The notes under the pieces were generated by a model. The model saw only the letters and a list, made by a program, of their open reading frames with translations, was not told the origin of the DNA and did not search any database. Of a DNA stretch of 42,500 bases, positions 33,300-42,500 are shown piece after piece. Both the position numbers and the translations under genes were made by a program. Numbering within the stretch: the stretch's first letter is position 1; every line of letters begins with the position of its first letter. Location of the stretch: the NCBI GenBank assembly GCA_009760855.2, contig WPIO01000037.1:1770001-1812500 (forward strand). Direction: 5' to 3'. Source of the DNA: Cristatella mucedo. Taxonomy: Eukaryota > Bryozoa > Phylactolaemata > Cristatellidae.

Positions 33300-34900
33300 C
33301 CAATCTATTTTGCTTTTGGCACCCCCTTGGCGCCCGGGGACATCTGTCCTCCCTGCCCATCCCTCGCTACACCTCTGGCTTAGACCTCTGGCTAGTGGTA
33401 TGCACCGAATCATGCACGGATACGTATGCAAAGCAAAATGAACCATAGCAGACAAGTTCACTAGTGCGAAGGCGAAGCCTACCGTAATAGACCCGAGATT
33501 TAAATGAGGCAAGGTCATTGCACGTAATGGCTACAGCCGGAAGTGAGTTCGAAACTTTCTATGCATGCGAGCTGAAGGCTTGATCACCAAAAGATTTCAG
33601 TTTAGTGCGGAGGACGACGAGATGACTAGATGTTGACGAGCGGGCGGTGCGAGAGCACGCCGGAGGAGCAAGTAGGTCGGATAGGTCAAGGCTGCTGCAA
33701 GCGAATGAAGTGACCTGTAAGCCAGACAGAAAATCTTGAAATTGATTCGATGCTTGATACGGAGCCGGTAAAGCGCAGGCAGCAGGGTTGTGCTGTGGCA
33801 TCTATACCATTGACTAGAGACCAGATGAGCTGCGGAATTCAGCACCAGTTTTAGGTGATTAAGGGCACAGGCGTGGAGTCCTGAATACATGGAATTGCCA
33901 TAATCAAGATGTAATGTCACAAACGTAATAACTAGTTTAGCTCTCGTACTCTTGTCTTAGTAGGCACTGATTTTGGTAATGTTCCTTAGCTGAAAGTTTG
34001 CCGTTTTGACAGCGAAGGAAATTTGCTCATCTAACGACAAGTCGTTTCGGATTAGCACGCCCAGCCTAAGGGCAGACGTCGCGAGAGTGGTACTAGTTGA
34101 AAACCATTTTTGAGAGCTAGGTCCTCCACCTTTAGGCTGAAACAACGTTTGCCCATAACTAGTAGTTTTTTTTTATTACAGTCAAGCCTTAAGAACTTAG
34201 TAGCCACCCGAACTTGAATGTCGTTAATGTAGGAAGTAAGGGAATTAAGTGAGTCGGATGACGGGCAAAGCTTAAAAACGTCGAAGGACTAGTAGAGCTG
34301 GGTGTCAATCGGCGTAGAAAATGAAAGCCAGGATTGTGTTTGACGACTACATTGGTCAGAGTGAGAGTATAGGTAGTGAACAGAAAGAGGCCTAAGATCG
34401 AACCCTGAGGTACGCCATAAATTAAGGGCTCCCGAGGCGATAGGCAGCCGTTTACATCCACCCTCTGGCATCTCACCCTAAAGTAGGACCTAACCCATCG
34501 TATCACTGCGCCAGTCATACCTTGGCGTGTGGGGAGTCGCTCCGAAAGGATCTGACCTGGAGTAGTGTCAAATAGTGCTGATAGATCCAGGAGTACCGGA
34601 GGAGGGACCCTACCCCTGACCAGCATCGTTCAAACGAACGCTGTAAACCCGAAGCAGAGTAGTTTCCACCGTGTTGCTAGCTCTAAATCTTGACCGGGAC
34701 TGGCTGGCAACATTGGCTGAGTTGATGTAATCATTTAGTGGCTAGGCCAAGTGGCTCGGGCAATAATAGCAAGAGGGGGGACTGGACGAAAGTTAATCGA
34801 ATTCTCACGACCTCACGGTTAGGCTTTTTAACGAATGACCAAACAATGGTCGATTTGAGAAGGGGAAGGGAATTCGCGAATGTTGCCAGGGACACGTTGC
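33300..34900 (-). mobile_element. L2/CR1-type LINE relic, about 1.6 kb
   Basis: Minus-strand pieces read FPFSNRPLFGHSLK (near 34860), VLLDLSALFDTTPGQIL (34595-34545), YGVPQGSILGLFLFTTYTLT (34420-34360) and LGVLIRNDLSLDEQISFAVK (34070-34010). They are followed by LNSAAHLVSSQWYRCHSTTL and IKHRINFKIFCLAYRSLHSL (33840-33710). This is reverse transcriptase plus the conserved C-terminal segment. The 'ADD' box is lost to a frameshift near 34320. Boundaries are approximate. Confidence 0.8.
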
Positions 34901-35821
34901 CACGGGACATATTGACGCGATTTGTTGCCGTGGGCAGCAGCAGATCTGCTCACTGCACAAGGAGCCAGCGTCGCGCATCGATATCGTAGGACGCGTCCAC
35001 GAGCGACAGATGCCGTAGCAGCTCGTATCCAAAGAGAAGCCGAGTCCCAAAAAAACCGTCAATTCGTTCTCATGAATTCTTGATGCTCGCCGACGCCGAA
35101 GCTTTCGGGGCGGGCGACCGTCCTGCTGGAGAGACGAGAAGCGGGAAATCGAAGCGGAGCCACCGCCGCCACCGCCGTCGCCACCGCCATCGCCACCCCC
35201 TCTTTTCGCGGCGGCGCAGCGTTGGCGAGGAGCGGCCGCTTCTCAGCATGCGTGACCCTGTCGCATTGCTCGGGTAGCCTTTCTCGCGTTTCACTCTCTA
35301 CCGAGCCGTGCCAGGGTCTCGTGCTGCCGCCGCTGCCGCTGCCGCCGCCGCCTCGAGCATGCGTCGAAGAGCTTGCCCGTTAGGCCATGGCCCACGGTGT
35401 GCACAACTCCGCCCCAGTGGCGAATAGTAGTAGTAGCAATAATGATTATAATGATTCTTGTGCATAGCACCCTGTGAGAAACGAATTTCCATTCAGCCAC
35501 CTTGAACTCACTGCAAGGGAAGCAATATCCAATAGCTGATAATAATCTAGGTGTGCATGCTTTGGCGAGCATGCAAAAGTGCGCAAGAACATGCTAGACA
35601 GGTCGCATAATTGTACAAGACGACACCATCGGCTACTGATTAGTAGGATCCCTGGTAGCATGTCCTGAATCACGCACAAGTCAGCGAAGCTCGCAGGCAA
35701 AAAACAAGTTCATTGGGGGTGCTACGCAAAAGCATGTCGCACTTGCTCTTATTAATTACTTGCACAGTTTCAGAATGTACAACCGCACAAACGTACAGCT
35801 CAGTCTGACAGTGCTAACGCT
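34901..35821. other. Intergenic stretch with a small GC-rich patch
   Basis: 35080-35360 is CG-rich with CCACCG- and CCGCTG-type repeats, giving low-complexity Arg/His-rich frames. It could be a second small CpG island or simple repeat. No gene recognised in the remainder. Confidence 0.35.
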
Positions 35822-36080
35822 AGGACAGCATTTAGTGGGTCCCTGTGACTCGTCCTTGATGTGCTTATGCGTGCTGACACTGTGCATGCTGCCACTAACC
35901 ACATTTGCATGCTGACCCTGTGCATGTCACCCCTAACCATATTATTCATTTCGTTTGTTTTTCAAGCATGATTTTACTCACCATTCAATTGCATTTCACT
36001 TTACAGCAAATGTAAAGCGCCTAGAGAGAGATTAAGTTCTCTGAGGGCGCTTTATCAAGTGAATTATTACTATTATTATT
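35822..36080 (+). mobile_element. Hairpin-tail LINE 3' UTR fragment
   Basis: Nearly identical over about 250 bp to 32928-33188: same start at the AGGACAGCATTTAGTGGG segment, same stem-loop, same ATT-type tail. Only 3' UTR is present, as expected of heavy 5' truncation. Confidence 0.85.
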
Positions 36081-36240
36081 CGTGGAGGAGGGCTAGCAGT
36101 GTCAGCTTCCTTATGCCGTCCAATCAGAAGCGCTCGAGCTTGTTGTCACTCGCAGCATCAGCTCCATAGAGTTCTGAATCGGTTCTGAATGGGTCAGCCC
36201 GCCAAACAGACGGAGACAGCGACTTGGAGAAGTTTCGTTA

Positions 36241-37130
36241 CTAATAATGGTACGTTTGTATAGCGCTCTCAGAGAACTTAATCTCTTTCGGGGCAGTTGA
36301 CATATGCTGCAAAGGAAGCGTGGTCGAATAGTTAGTGGTAACATGCTCAATGACCATAAGCATAACGTGGTTAGAGGTGACATGCACAGGGTCACCATGC
36401 AAATATGGTGAGTGGCAGCGTGTACAGTGTCGTTATGTATAAGCACACAAAGAACGAATCGCGTGGACCCACCGAATGCTGTGATAAATTGATGGGTTTT
36501 TAGCTTCTTCATAAATGTCGTTAAGTCAGGTGATGCGGTGATGCAAGCCGAATAAGACTTACAGGCTTGAAATAAAGGCGTGGTCTCCAAAAGACGAGAT
36601 TTGTACGAAGCTAAACGATTTGATTCAGAAAACCGGGTGGAGCGATGCCCAGATAGGCTGGAGCCACAAAAATGAAGGAACCTAAAAGTAAGTAACAGAA
36701 CCTGGAAGTCGATACGCTGCTTGATTAGGAGCCGGTGCAGATCGGCGAGAAGTGGTGTGATGTAGCAACGGCGACGCTCACGATAGACAAGCCTAGCTGC
36801 AGAGTTTTGCCCCAGCTGTAAGAGGCTGATTGCACAGGCCGGTAGACCAGCAAGCAGTGAGTTACAGAAGTCAAGAAGTGATGTCACAAATGCATGGATC
36901 AATTTAGATTTATTATCCCTGTCTAAGAAAGCCCGAATTTTAGCTAATGTTATCTAGCTGAGAGTGGGCAAAATTGACCGTGGAGCTGACTTAGCCGTCT
37001 GATGAAAGGTCACTTTGAAATAGGACACCTAGATTTCGTGCATATTCAACAGGAGATATGCATGTAGAACCGATCTTGAGCCTTTCGTGGAAACTGGATT
37101 GATTTCAAGTTAATCGCCACCATTGTCACA
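36241..37130 (-). mobile_element. L2/CR1-type LINE 3' end with a long open frame
   Basis: The minus-strand frame 36902-36111 (263 codons) begins inside the C-terminal reverse transcriptase domain: HAFVTSLLDFCNSLLAGLP, then AARLVYRERRRCYITPLLAD and IKQRIDFQVLLLTFRFLHF. Its last third, below about 36480, is 3' UTR read through by chance. The 3' end carries the family hairpin near 36260-36300, here diverged. The upstream limit near 37130 is approximate. Confidence 0.75.
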
Positions 37131-37442
37131 AAAAGAAATTGTCTAGGCAGTGATGGTTACACTACATATGCTATACTTCTAAGACATAATCAATTGGTAA
37201 ATAACACTTGCTTGCAACTTTGGCTGCAGACGATGGCGAGATGCGTGCCGTTATGATCTCGGACGACTAGACTGCTTGATGACGAAGCTACCTCGCTACA
37301 TGAAGCTGCACCTTCAGCTGAATCGGGAATTGAACGAGCAACCTCCGAAGCTGGTGGCTCATCCGTTGGGTAAGGGTAGACAGGCAATGAATGAGTCATC
37401 ATATCTTACGGGCCGATTGCCAACGAAGAGTAAATTGGTATT

Positions 37443-37765
37443 CCATTATTGTTAGCCATGTTTTGGCCGGTAAGGTCTCCAATTAAATTACAAAGCATAA
37501 CGCTTTAAGGCAGCAGCATCAGCAGTTCCAAAGTTATCCGCAAGTCTTCTTTTACAGTGAAGAACCATTAGTATGTCACATAAGGTTTATGTATTCCTTT
37601 ATTGTTCGCACTGTTTGAGCGCTTAACGTGACCAAATATTGAACATTGCAAAACGCTTTAACGCAGTAGCAGTGGTCCCAAAGTCGTGTTAAAGTATTCT
37701 TTAACAGTGATTAGCTTGTGGCATAAACTTATTGCAAAATCATCGAACACCGATTATTGTTAAAG
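37443..37765. repeat. Diverged tandem repeat, period about 154 bp
   Basis: TTATTGTT recurs at about 37445, 37599 and 37754. The segment ACGCTTTAAGGCAGCAGCA...CCAAAGT (from 37500) recurs as ACGCTTTAACGCAGTAGCAG...CCAAAGT (from 37652). TCTTTTACAGTGA recurs as TCTTTAACAGTGA. Two full units and the start of a third. Confidence 0.75.
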
Positions 37766-37889
37766 ATGGCTTTGCTTTTGATCGAACTTCACGTGAAAAA
37801 ATGGCAAGAAGAATTCACATAATGATATAACCTAGAGAGACAGAGAGGAAGAGATAGACTGGGAGACAGAACAGACAGAAATACACACA

Positions 37890-37898
37890 GAGATAGAC

Positions 37899-37961
<63 letters not shown>

Positions 37962-37990
37962 GGGGGAGAGAGAGAGAGAGAGAGAGAAAG
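37890..37990. repeat. (GA)n microsatellite
   Basis: About 100 bp with a few GGG and AAA interruptions. Confidence 0.93.
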
Positions 37991-38476
37991 GCAGTAAGAG
38001 AGGAGAAGAAAATTCAAAAGGCGAGAGGCGAGATCGAGCGGTAGGATAAGCAGAATGACAGAATGACCGATTCTGCAATAGCAAACGCAGACGGCGGATA
38101 GGCTCAAAGCTGGCAGCTCTTCATGGCAGCTCTTCATGGGAGATCCTCCATTGCAACTCCGACATGTGGCGGTGGCAATTTTGACACACACACACATCGA
38201 CAACGGTAGGCGAGCTTATCTGCGGGTCATTGCTAAGCAAGACGTGCCGAGTCTCGATGCTGCGATTCCGCTTCCGCTTTGTTTAGCGTAGACCTTGGCT
38301 TTCCGCTATACAACTGGCCCTGGGAAATCGATGTGCGAGACACGTCGCTGGAGACGCGTCGGCATTTGAGAATGAATATCGAGTCTTGCAAGCAAACGAC
38401 GTCAGCCCGGAATGTCGGCCCTAGGCGACGACCCGAAGGCTCGCCAGTCCGGCTTCTGCGTGCGACCAGCGGAGGG

Positions 38477-38916
38477 TCACGTGCCGACCGTCTGCTGGTA
38501 CTCGGTATGGCCCATAGCTGTCGCTACGGCTGCCGGCAAGCCGTGCGGCCTCAGCCGAGCCAGCTCGTCCTTGAGAGTGACCTTGCGGTACTTGGCCCAG
38601 GACAGGCTGACGCAGAGCTTATCCTGGAGCTCCTGATCCGAAGGATATGGAAAGATCTGGAACGAACAAAAGTCGTCGGGCGGCGCTGATTTACATGGAT
38701 ATACTTAGCCGGCCAATATCGTCCGGCAAAAGAGGTCCCAGCGCCGGCGGAATTAGCGAAAGTAGCAGCGAGGACCTCTTCTCGAAGTTTCTGCAGGAGC
38801 GAGTCGGGGGCACTCTCCAGATACAGCTTCTTCTGTATGGCAATGCATTCTGCACCGTTGCTGACAATGCTGAACGAGGGGTGATCTATATTGCTGGCGT
38901 ATGCTTGAATAAGACC
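38477..38916 (-). CDS. 3' end of a cyclic-nucleotide-binding-domain protein (CNBD2-like), last two exons, partial
   Basis: Two minus-strand exons, 38916-38776 (47 codons) and 38656-38477 (59 codons plus TGA), join in phase 0. The first follows a good acceptor (GCTTTTCAG) and reads SFSIVSNGAECIAIQKKLYL, then LQKLREE. The second follows TTCGTTCCAG and reads IFPYPSDQELQDKLC, then SWAKYRKVTLKDELARLRPH. The order 'NGAECI.I.K...LR, PYPS...LQ..L....W..Y' matches my memory of the segment after the cAMP-binding domain in CNBD2-type proteins. The nucleotide-binding pocket itself is not visible; upstream exons would lie beyond 39 kb and I did not find them. The donor after REE is GTCCTC, which is weak, and the intron is only about 119 nt. 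Family assignment rests on memory of motifs. Confidence 0.5.
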
Positions 38917-39534
38917 CTGAAAAGCGACAGTGAGGCAGGTCATTGCATGCTCGGGTCAAAATAAGCGACACCGTGCGATTCGTGGGATTTATGCAGCAGA
39001 GCAATCCACTGCAAGGAGGCGATCGAGTACTCTGTTTGCATGCAATGCGGGATCCGCTATGAGCTTAGCTCATATGTAGCCGGCTCGATATCCGGTTGTC
39101 TTCTTCGACCCAGACTGCAGTCGCACCCGCGGCGAATTGTATTTAAGAATGTATTTCCAGTGAGAAGCATGGGAATTATTGTGAATGCAGGACTCAATCC
39201 AAAGATGTCAAGCTATCACAGCGCCTGCACTCAGCTCGTGCTATCTGGGCTCTCACATAATTATTAAGAGACCTGGTGCTCATTTTTTGTCTCGTTGTTA
39301 CCCTATTAAGGAAATTGCTTCAGTACCTAGTCAGCCCTAGGAAATCAGTAGTCACAATGAAAGTAGAAGCACTACACGTTATCGCGGTTTGATAAACTTG
39401 ATATGCGCAATGTGTAGAAACCTCAGTTCTTTTCAAGCCTCATGTCAGACATGTGTTACGAGAGGAGGCTATAGAGTAGAAAAGAAAGAAGGCGAAAGCA
39501 CTCCGTGGATTTTGAGATGTAATGTAATGTATTG

Positions 39535-41680
39535 TATCTCTGTCTGCAACTCCATATAGCCACACAGACTATGTGGGTGTTACGAAGGAGAGTTTAGTAT
39601 AGCGCACTCACAGCGTAAGCGGCTTTTGGTACGCATTCGGTGGCCAACGGACTTCACCTCAAGCAACAAAGAGAAAGTGAGAAGCATAGCTGAGTCAGGA
39701 GAGCAGTTGAGGTAGTGAATAGCATGGAACTATCAGCTCCGGACGGCTGTAAAGGATGTGCCATAGTCGGCAGCAGGAGAGTAGCTGTCCTGCATAAGAA
39801 ATGTAGCAGTGAGTTCCACAGTCTAGGACGTCGAGAGCAAAAGCTTCTGTCGTCATTGGTCTTAAAGCAGAGAAATTTAACAGCTAATTTATTGCCCGTC
39901 CATACAGAACCTGAGGGCACTAGGAGGCTGAAACTGGTGCAGCAGTTCAGCTAGGTATGGAAGAGCCAAGCCGTGGCGGGCCTTGTGGGTCATCAGAAGA
40001 ACTTTGCTCTGTATCCGTTGATCAACCGGCAGCCATCCAAGCTATTTCAGCAAAGGAGGCAAATGGAGACACGTGGTCAAACCTCTGGGATTTCTAAACA
40101 GCCTTGAACCCTCATTAATCGCCAGCTGCAGCTGCCTAATGGCTTTTTTCGGTAGCCCAGCCAAAAGGGAATGAAAATAATCTGGCCGAGATAGAACTAA
40201 GAAGCTAGTTAAATTCTTTGCAAGCCACCGTGAAATATAGTTCATAATATTAGATAGGGACCGGACGTAATGGCTAGTTGTAGAAGCAGTCTTCTAAACG
40301 AAGCTTTCTAAATATAGACAGCTGTCGAAGACGGCATCTAAATTCCGAGCACATGTCGATGGTCGCACGACAGCATCACCTATTGAAAGACCAAAGCCTT
40401 CTAATCCAGCGACACGCTTGGGGTGTCTTATGAGCAGCAGTTCCATTTGATCGTCGTTTAGTTTAAGGAAATTCGCCGACGTCCAGGATCTAATGTCGGC
40501 GAAGCAAGCATTCAGTTTATCAGTTGCTGAAGCAGACTCCGACGGTTTAACTGACAAATACAGCTGAGTATCGTTAACATAAAAGTGATAGCCTATTCCA
40601 TTGACCCGAATCACTTTCCCCAGAGGTTGAGTATGAATGGAAAACAGCAAGGGACCGAGGACGGACTCTTGAGGGAGTCCGTAGGTGACTGGTCTGGTGG
40701 ATGAGACCTGACTACCGAACGACACATATTGAACACGATCGGACAAGTACGATTTAAACCACCCCGGGGCCTCGTCTGCTAGACCAATCGTTGTTCTCAA
40801 TCGTTCTAGTAGAATGCCGTGATCAATTGTGTCGAAGGCAGCTGGTAGATCTAGCAGCGCTAGGGCAGTGAAATTTCCGTCATCGTGTCTGCATAGGATG
40901 CCATTGGTTACACGGAGAAGAGCAGTTTCAGTGGAGTGCTGCCGCATGAAATCCGATTAAAATTTTTCTGAAGTTTCATTTTTGACAATTTTTTCCAGAA
41001 TCCTTGACAAAAAATGAAGAAAGGAAACTGGGCAATAGTTTGCAAGAAACTCTGTATCTAGGAAAATCTATGGTGCTCTGTAATCCAGGATTTTTAAATA
41101 TTGGTCTAACGATGGCCGATTTGAAGGACTTGGGTACATCTCTTAGGCTTATTGCTTAAGGTGCTCGCCCGAACCAAGGTCTCACCGAGGTCGTGGGCTC
41201 CAGCCTCGTGGCATATGTGAAGCGCCTGAATAGAGTTTAAGTTCTCTTAAGGCGCTATACAAATAAATTGTATTTTTAATTTTTTTCCAGAGAGGCCTTG
41301 CAAATATCTGTTACAGCTGGGCTAAGTTTGTCTGCAAGTGGAGACTAGAGGGGGATGATAGAGGGTCTTCAAGAGACGAACTCGTTTTACTAGACCTTTT
41401 TAAGGTAGCCACACCGCATTCTAAAACCTCGGAAAATCTTTTAAGGAAGGTCACAGGTTGCTACTCAGCAATGGCTTTAGTCAGAGGTGGCTTTATAGAG
41501 GCACGAATGTGCGAAATTTGTTCAGTGAAGAAGGCTGAAAACTTTTCGGCAGAGCCGTTAATAACTGGGAACAGAGACCTCTCAGCATTGTCCAGCAAAC
41601 GTTTTACCATCTTAAGAGTTCATTTTGGGTATGACTTTAGTTTTCTTGTGAAAAACGGAGCCCTGCCTTTCTAATCTTGA
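39535..41680 (-). mobile_element. L2/CR1-type LINE, about 2.1 kb, with substituted reverse-transcriptase active site
   Basis: The longest LINE copy here. The minus-strand frame 40947-40294 (217 codons) spans the palm: HSTETALLRVTNG, LLDLPAAFDTIDHGILLERL, YGLPQESVLGPLLFSIHTQP and FYVNDTQLYLS. The catalytic YADD is YVND (40581-40570) and the PQG turn is PQE. The upstream linker, FKSAIVRPIF, is near 41115; the pre-palm segment, FFTEQISHIRASIKPPLTK, is near 41530. The C-terminal segment continues to 39654. A SINE interrupts it at 41155-41277. The 3' end is a short tail of ACATT-type repeats near 39515-39535. Confidence 0.85.
41155..41277 (+). mobile_element. tRNA-headed SINE (type B) inserted in a LINE
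   Basis: Matches 12560-12675 almost base for base (AAGGTGCTCGCCCGAACCAA; GAAGCGCCTGAATAGAG; GCGCTATACAAATAAATTGT). The LINE reading resumes on both sides, so the SINE landed later and in the opposite orientation. Confidence 0.75.
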
Positions 41681-41689
41681 TGATGTGTA

Positions 41690-42500
41690 TCTCCGTCTGT
41701 AACTCCACAAAGTCATTGAGACCATGTGGGTGTTACGCAGGAGAGTTTTGTATAGCGCACTCACAGCCTAAGCGGCTTTCGGTACGCATTCGGTAGCCAA
41801 CAGACTTCGTCACACGCAACAAAGAGAAAGTGGGAAGCATAGCAGACTCAGGAGAGCAGTTGAGTTTGTGAGTAGCATAGAAGTAGCAGCTAAGTACCGC
41901 TGACAAGGATGAGCCATAGTCGGCAGTAGAAGAGTAGTTGTCGTTGCGTAAGAATTGTGGAAGCGAGTTCCACAGTCTAGGACCTGCAGAGCTATAGCTT
42001 CTGTCGCCAACTGTATTTAAGCGGAGGAATGGCACAGCTAATTTATTGTCCACACAGGACCTGAGGGCGCGAACAGGCTTAAACTGATGCAGCAGTTCAG
42101 CCAGGTACGAAGGAGCCAAGCCGTGGCGGGCCTTGTGGGTCAGCGTAACAACTTTGCTCTGTATCCTTTGCTCAACCGGCAACCATCCTAGCTCTTTCAG
42201 CAAAGGAGACACGTGCTCAAACCGCTGGGACTTGAAGACTAGCCTTGCAGCCATATTCATAGTCCGCTGTAGTGGCATAATAGCTTTCTTTGGCAGCCCA
42301 GCCAAAAGGGAATCTTCCGGAAGTAGACTCGAAGGAATTCTTTGAAATTGACTAGATCTTCACCAGACCCAGACTTCCTAAATGGCGTTCAAGCCTGCGC
42401 TTAACACGGCACATCTTTCGAAGTTTTTTCGTAAATTGGAAGGAATATCCACAACTCTGTACACGGACAAAACATTACGGACCATGCTCGTCAAGGGCAC
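41690..42500 (-). mobile_element. Second LINE copy of the same subfamily, cut by the window edge
   Basis: Minus-strand frame 42305-41733 reads AGLPKKAIMPLQRTMNMAAR, FEHVSPLLKELGWLPVEQRI and HGLAPSYLAELLHQFKPVRA, and ends shortly before the 3' tail. The last 600 bp align closely with 39540-40140 of the neighbouring copy, including the shared 3' terminus ACAGACGGAGATAC. It lies immediately upstream of that copy in the same orientation, so it either inserted at that copy's 5' edge or formed with it as a tandem pair. Confidence 0.85.

Larger units (their letters stand above)
37131..38476. other. Intergenic stretch downstream of the CNBD-like gene
   Basis: Contains a Ser/Pro-rich minus-strand frame at 37402-37190 (70 codons, unrecognised, probably chance), a ~154-bp diverged tandem repeat at 37443-37765, a (GA)n-rich block at 37890-37990 and a 13-bp tandem duplication at 38111-38136. 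Confidence 0.4.

Noticed and set aside
38279-38689. 136-codon plus-strand open frame
   Set aside because: Antisense shadow of the CNBD-like last exon, which has proper acceptor, motifs and stop on the minus strand.

Overview
The window is nuclear DNA from an animal. It carries intron-rich genes with canonical GT-AG splice sites, a neuronal-type tetraspan vesicle protein of the synaptophysin family, a Rap1 GTPase, a proteasome alpha-5 subunit, many LINE, SINE and hAT relics, and very dense microsatellites. Intron positions and phases match my memory of the vertebrate genes well (for example a 22-codon second exon in the synaptophysin gene), so the host looks like an intron-rich bilaterian invertebrate. 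I cannot name the species.

Layout. 0.95-9.3 kb, minus strand: a synaptophysin-like gene, six coding exons starting with a 15-nt exon, whose introns hold an L2/CR1-type LINE relic and three tRNA-headed SINE copies. 9.3-10.6 kb: an intergenic interval separating it from PSMA5 head to head, with a (CT)n tract. 10.6-15.95 kb, plus strand: PSMA5, seven coding exons, 241 residues, complete, with a poly(A) signal. 15.95-18.1 kb: a tail-to-tail spacer. 18.1-22.04 kb, minus strand: Rap1, six coding exons, 183 residues, ending in the CAAX box CTLL, with one GC-AG intron and a splice acceptor 7 nt before the ATG that implies a 5'-UTR exon further upstream. 22-28 kb: mostly sequence without recognisable genes, probably the Rap1 5'-UTR intron. 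28-30.8 kb: a CpG-rich, promoter-like stretch with a strong minus-strand splice donor at 29852, my candidate for the Rap1 5' exon.

30.8-37.1 kb is a graveyard of mobile elements: several L2/CR1-like LINE 3' ends on both strands and a decayed hAT-type (ZMYM1/DUF4371-like) transposase. 38.5-38.9 kb, minus strand, has the last two exons of what looks like a cyclic-nucleotide-binding-domain protein. 39.5-42.5 kb holds two adjacent LINE copies of one subfamily in the same orientation, the first interrupted by a SINE.

I see no operon, CRISPR array, virus or defence system. The four protein genes are ordinary conserved animal genes and are not functionally clustered. The most interesting points are a SINE family that borrows the LINE 3' tail, a divergent SYP/PSMA5 arrangement, perfect inverted repeats next to PSMA5 exon 1 and in the CpG-rich region, an unidentified decayed coding element in PSMA5 intron 6, and a ~154-bp diverged tandem repeat at 37.4-37.8 kb. 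I did not find a convincing new biological system.
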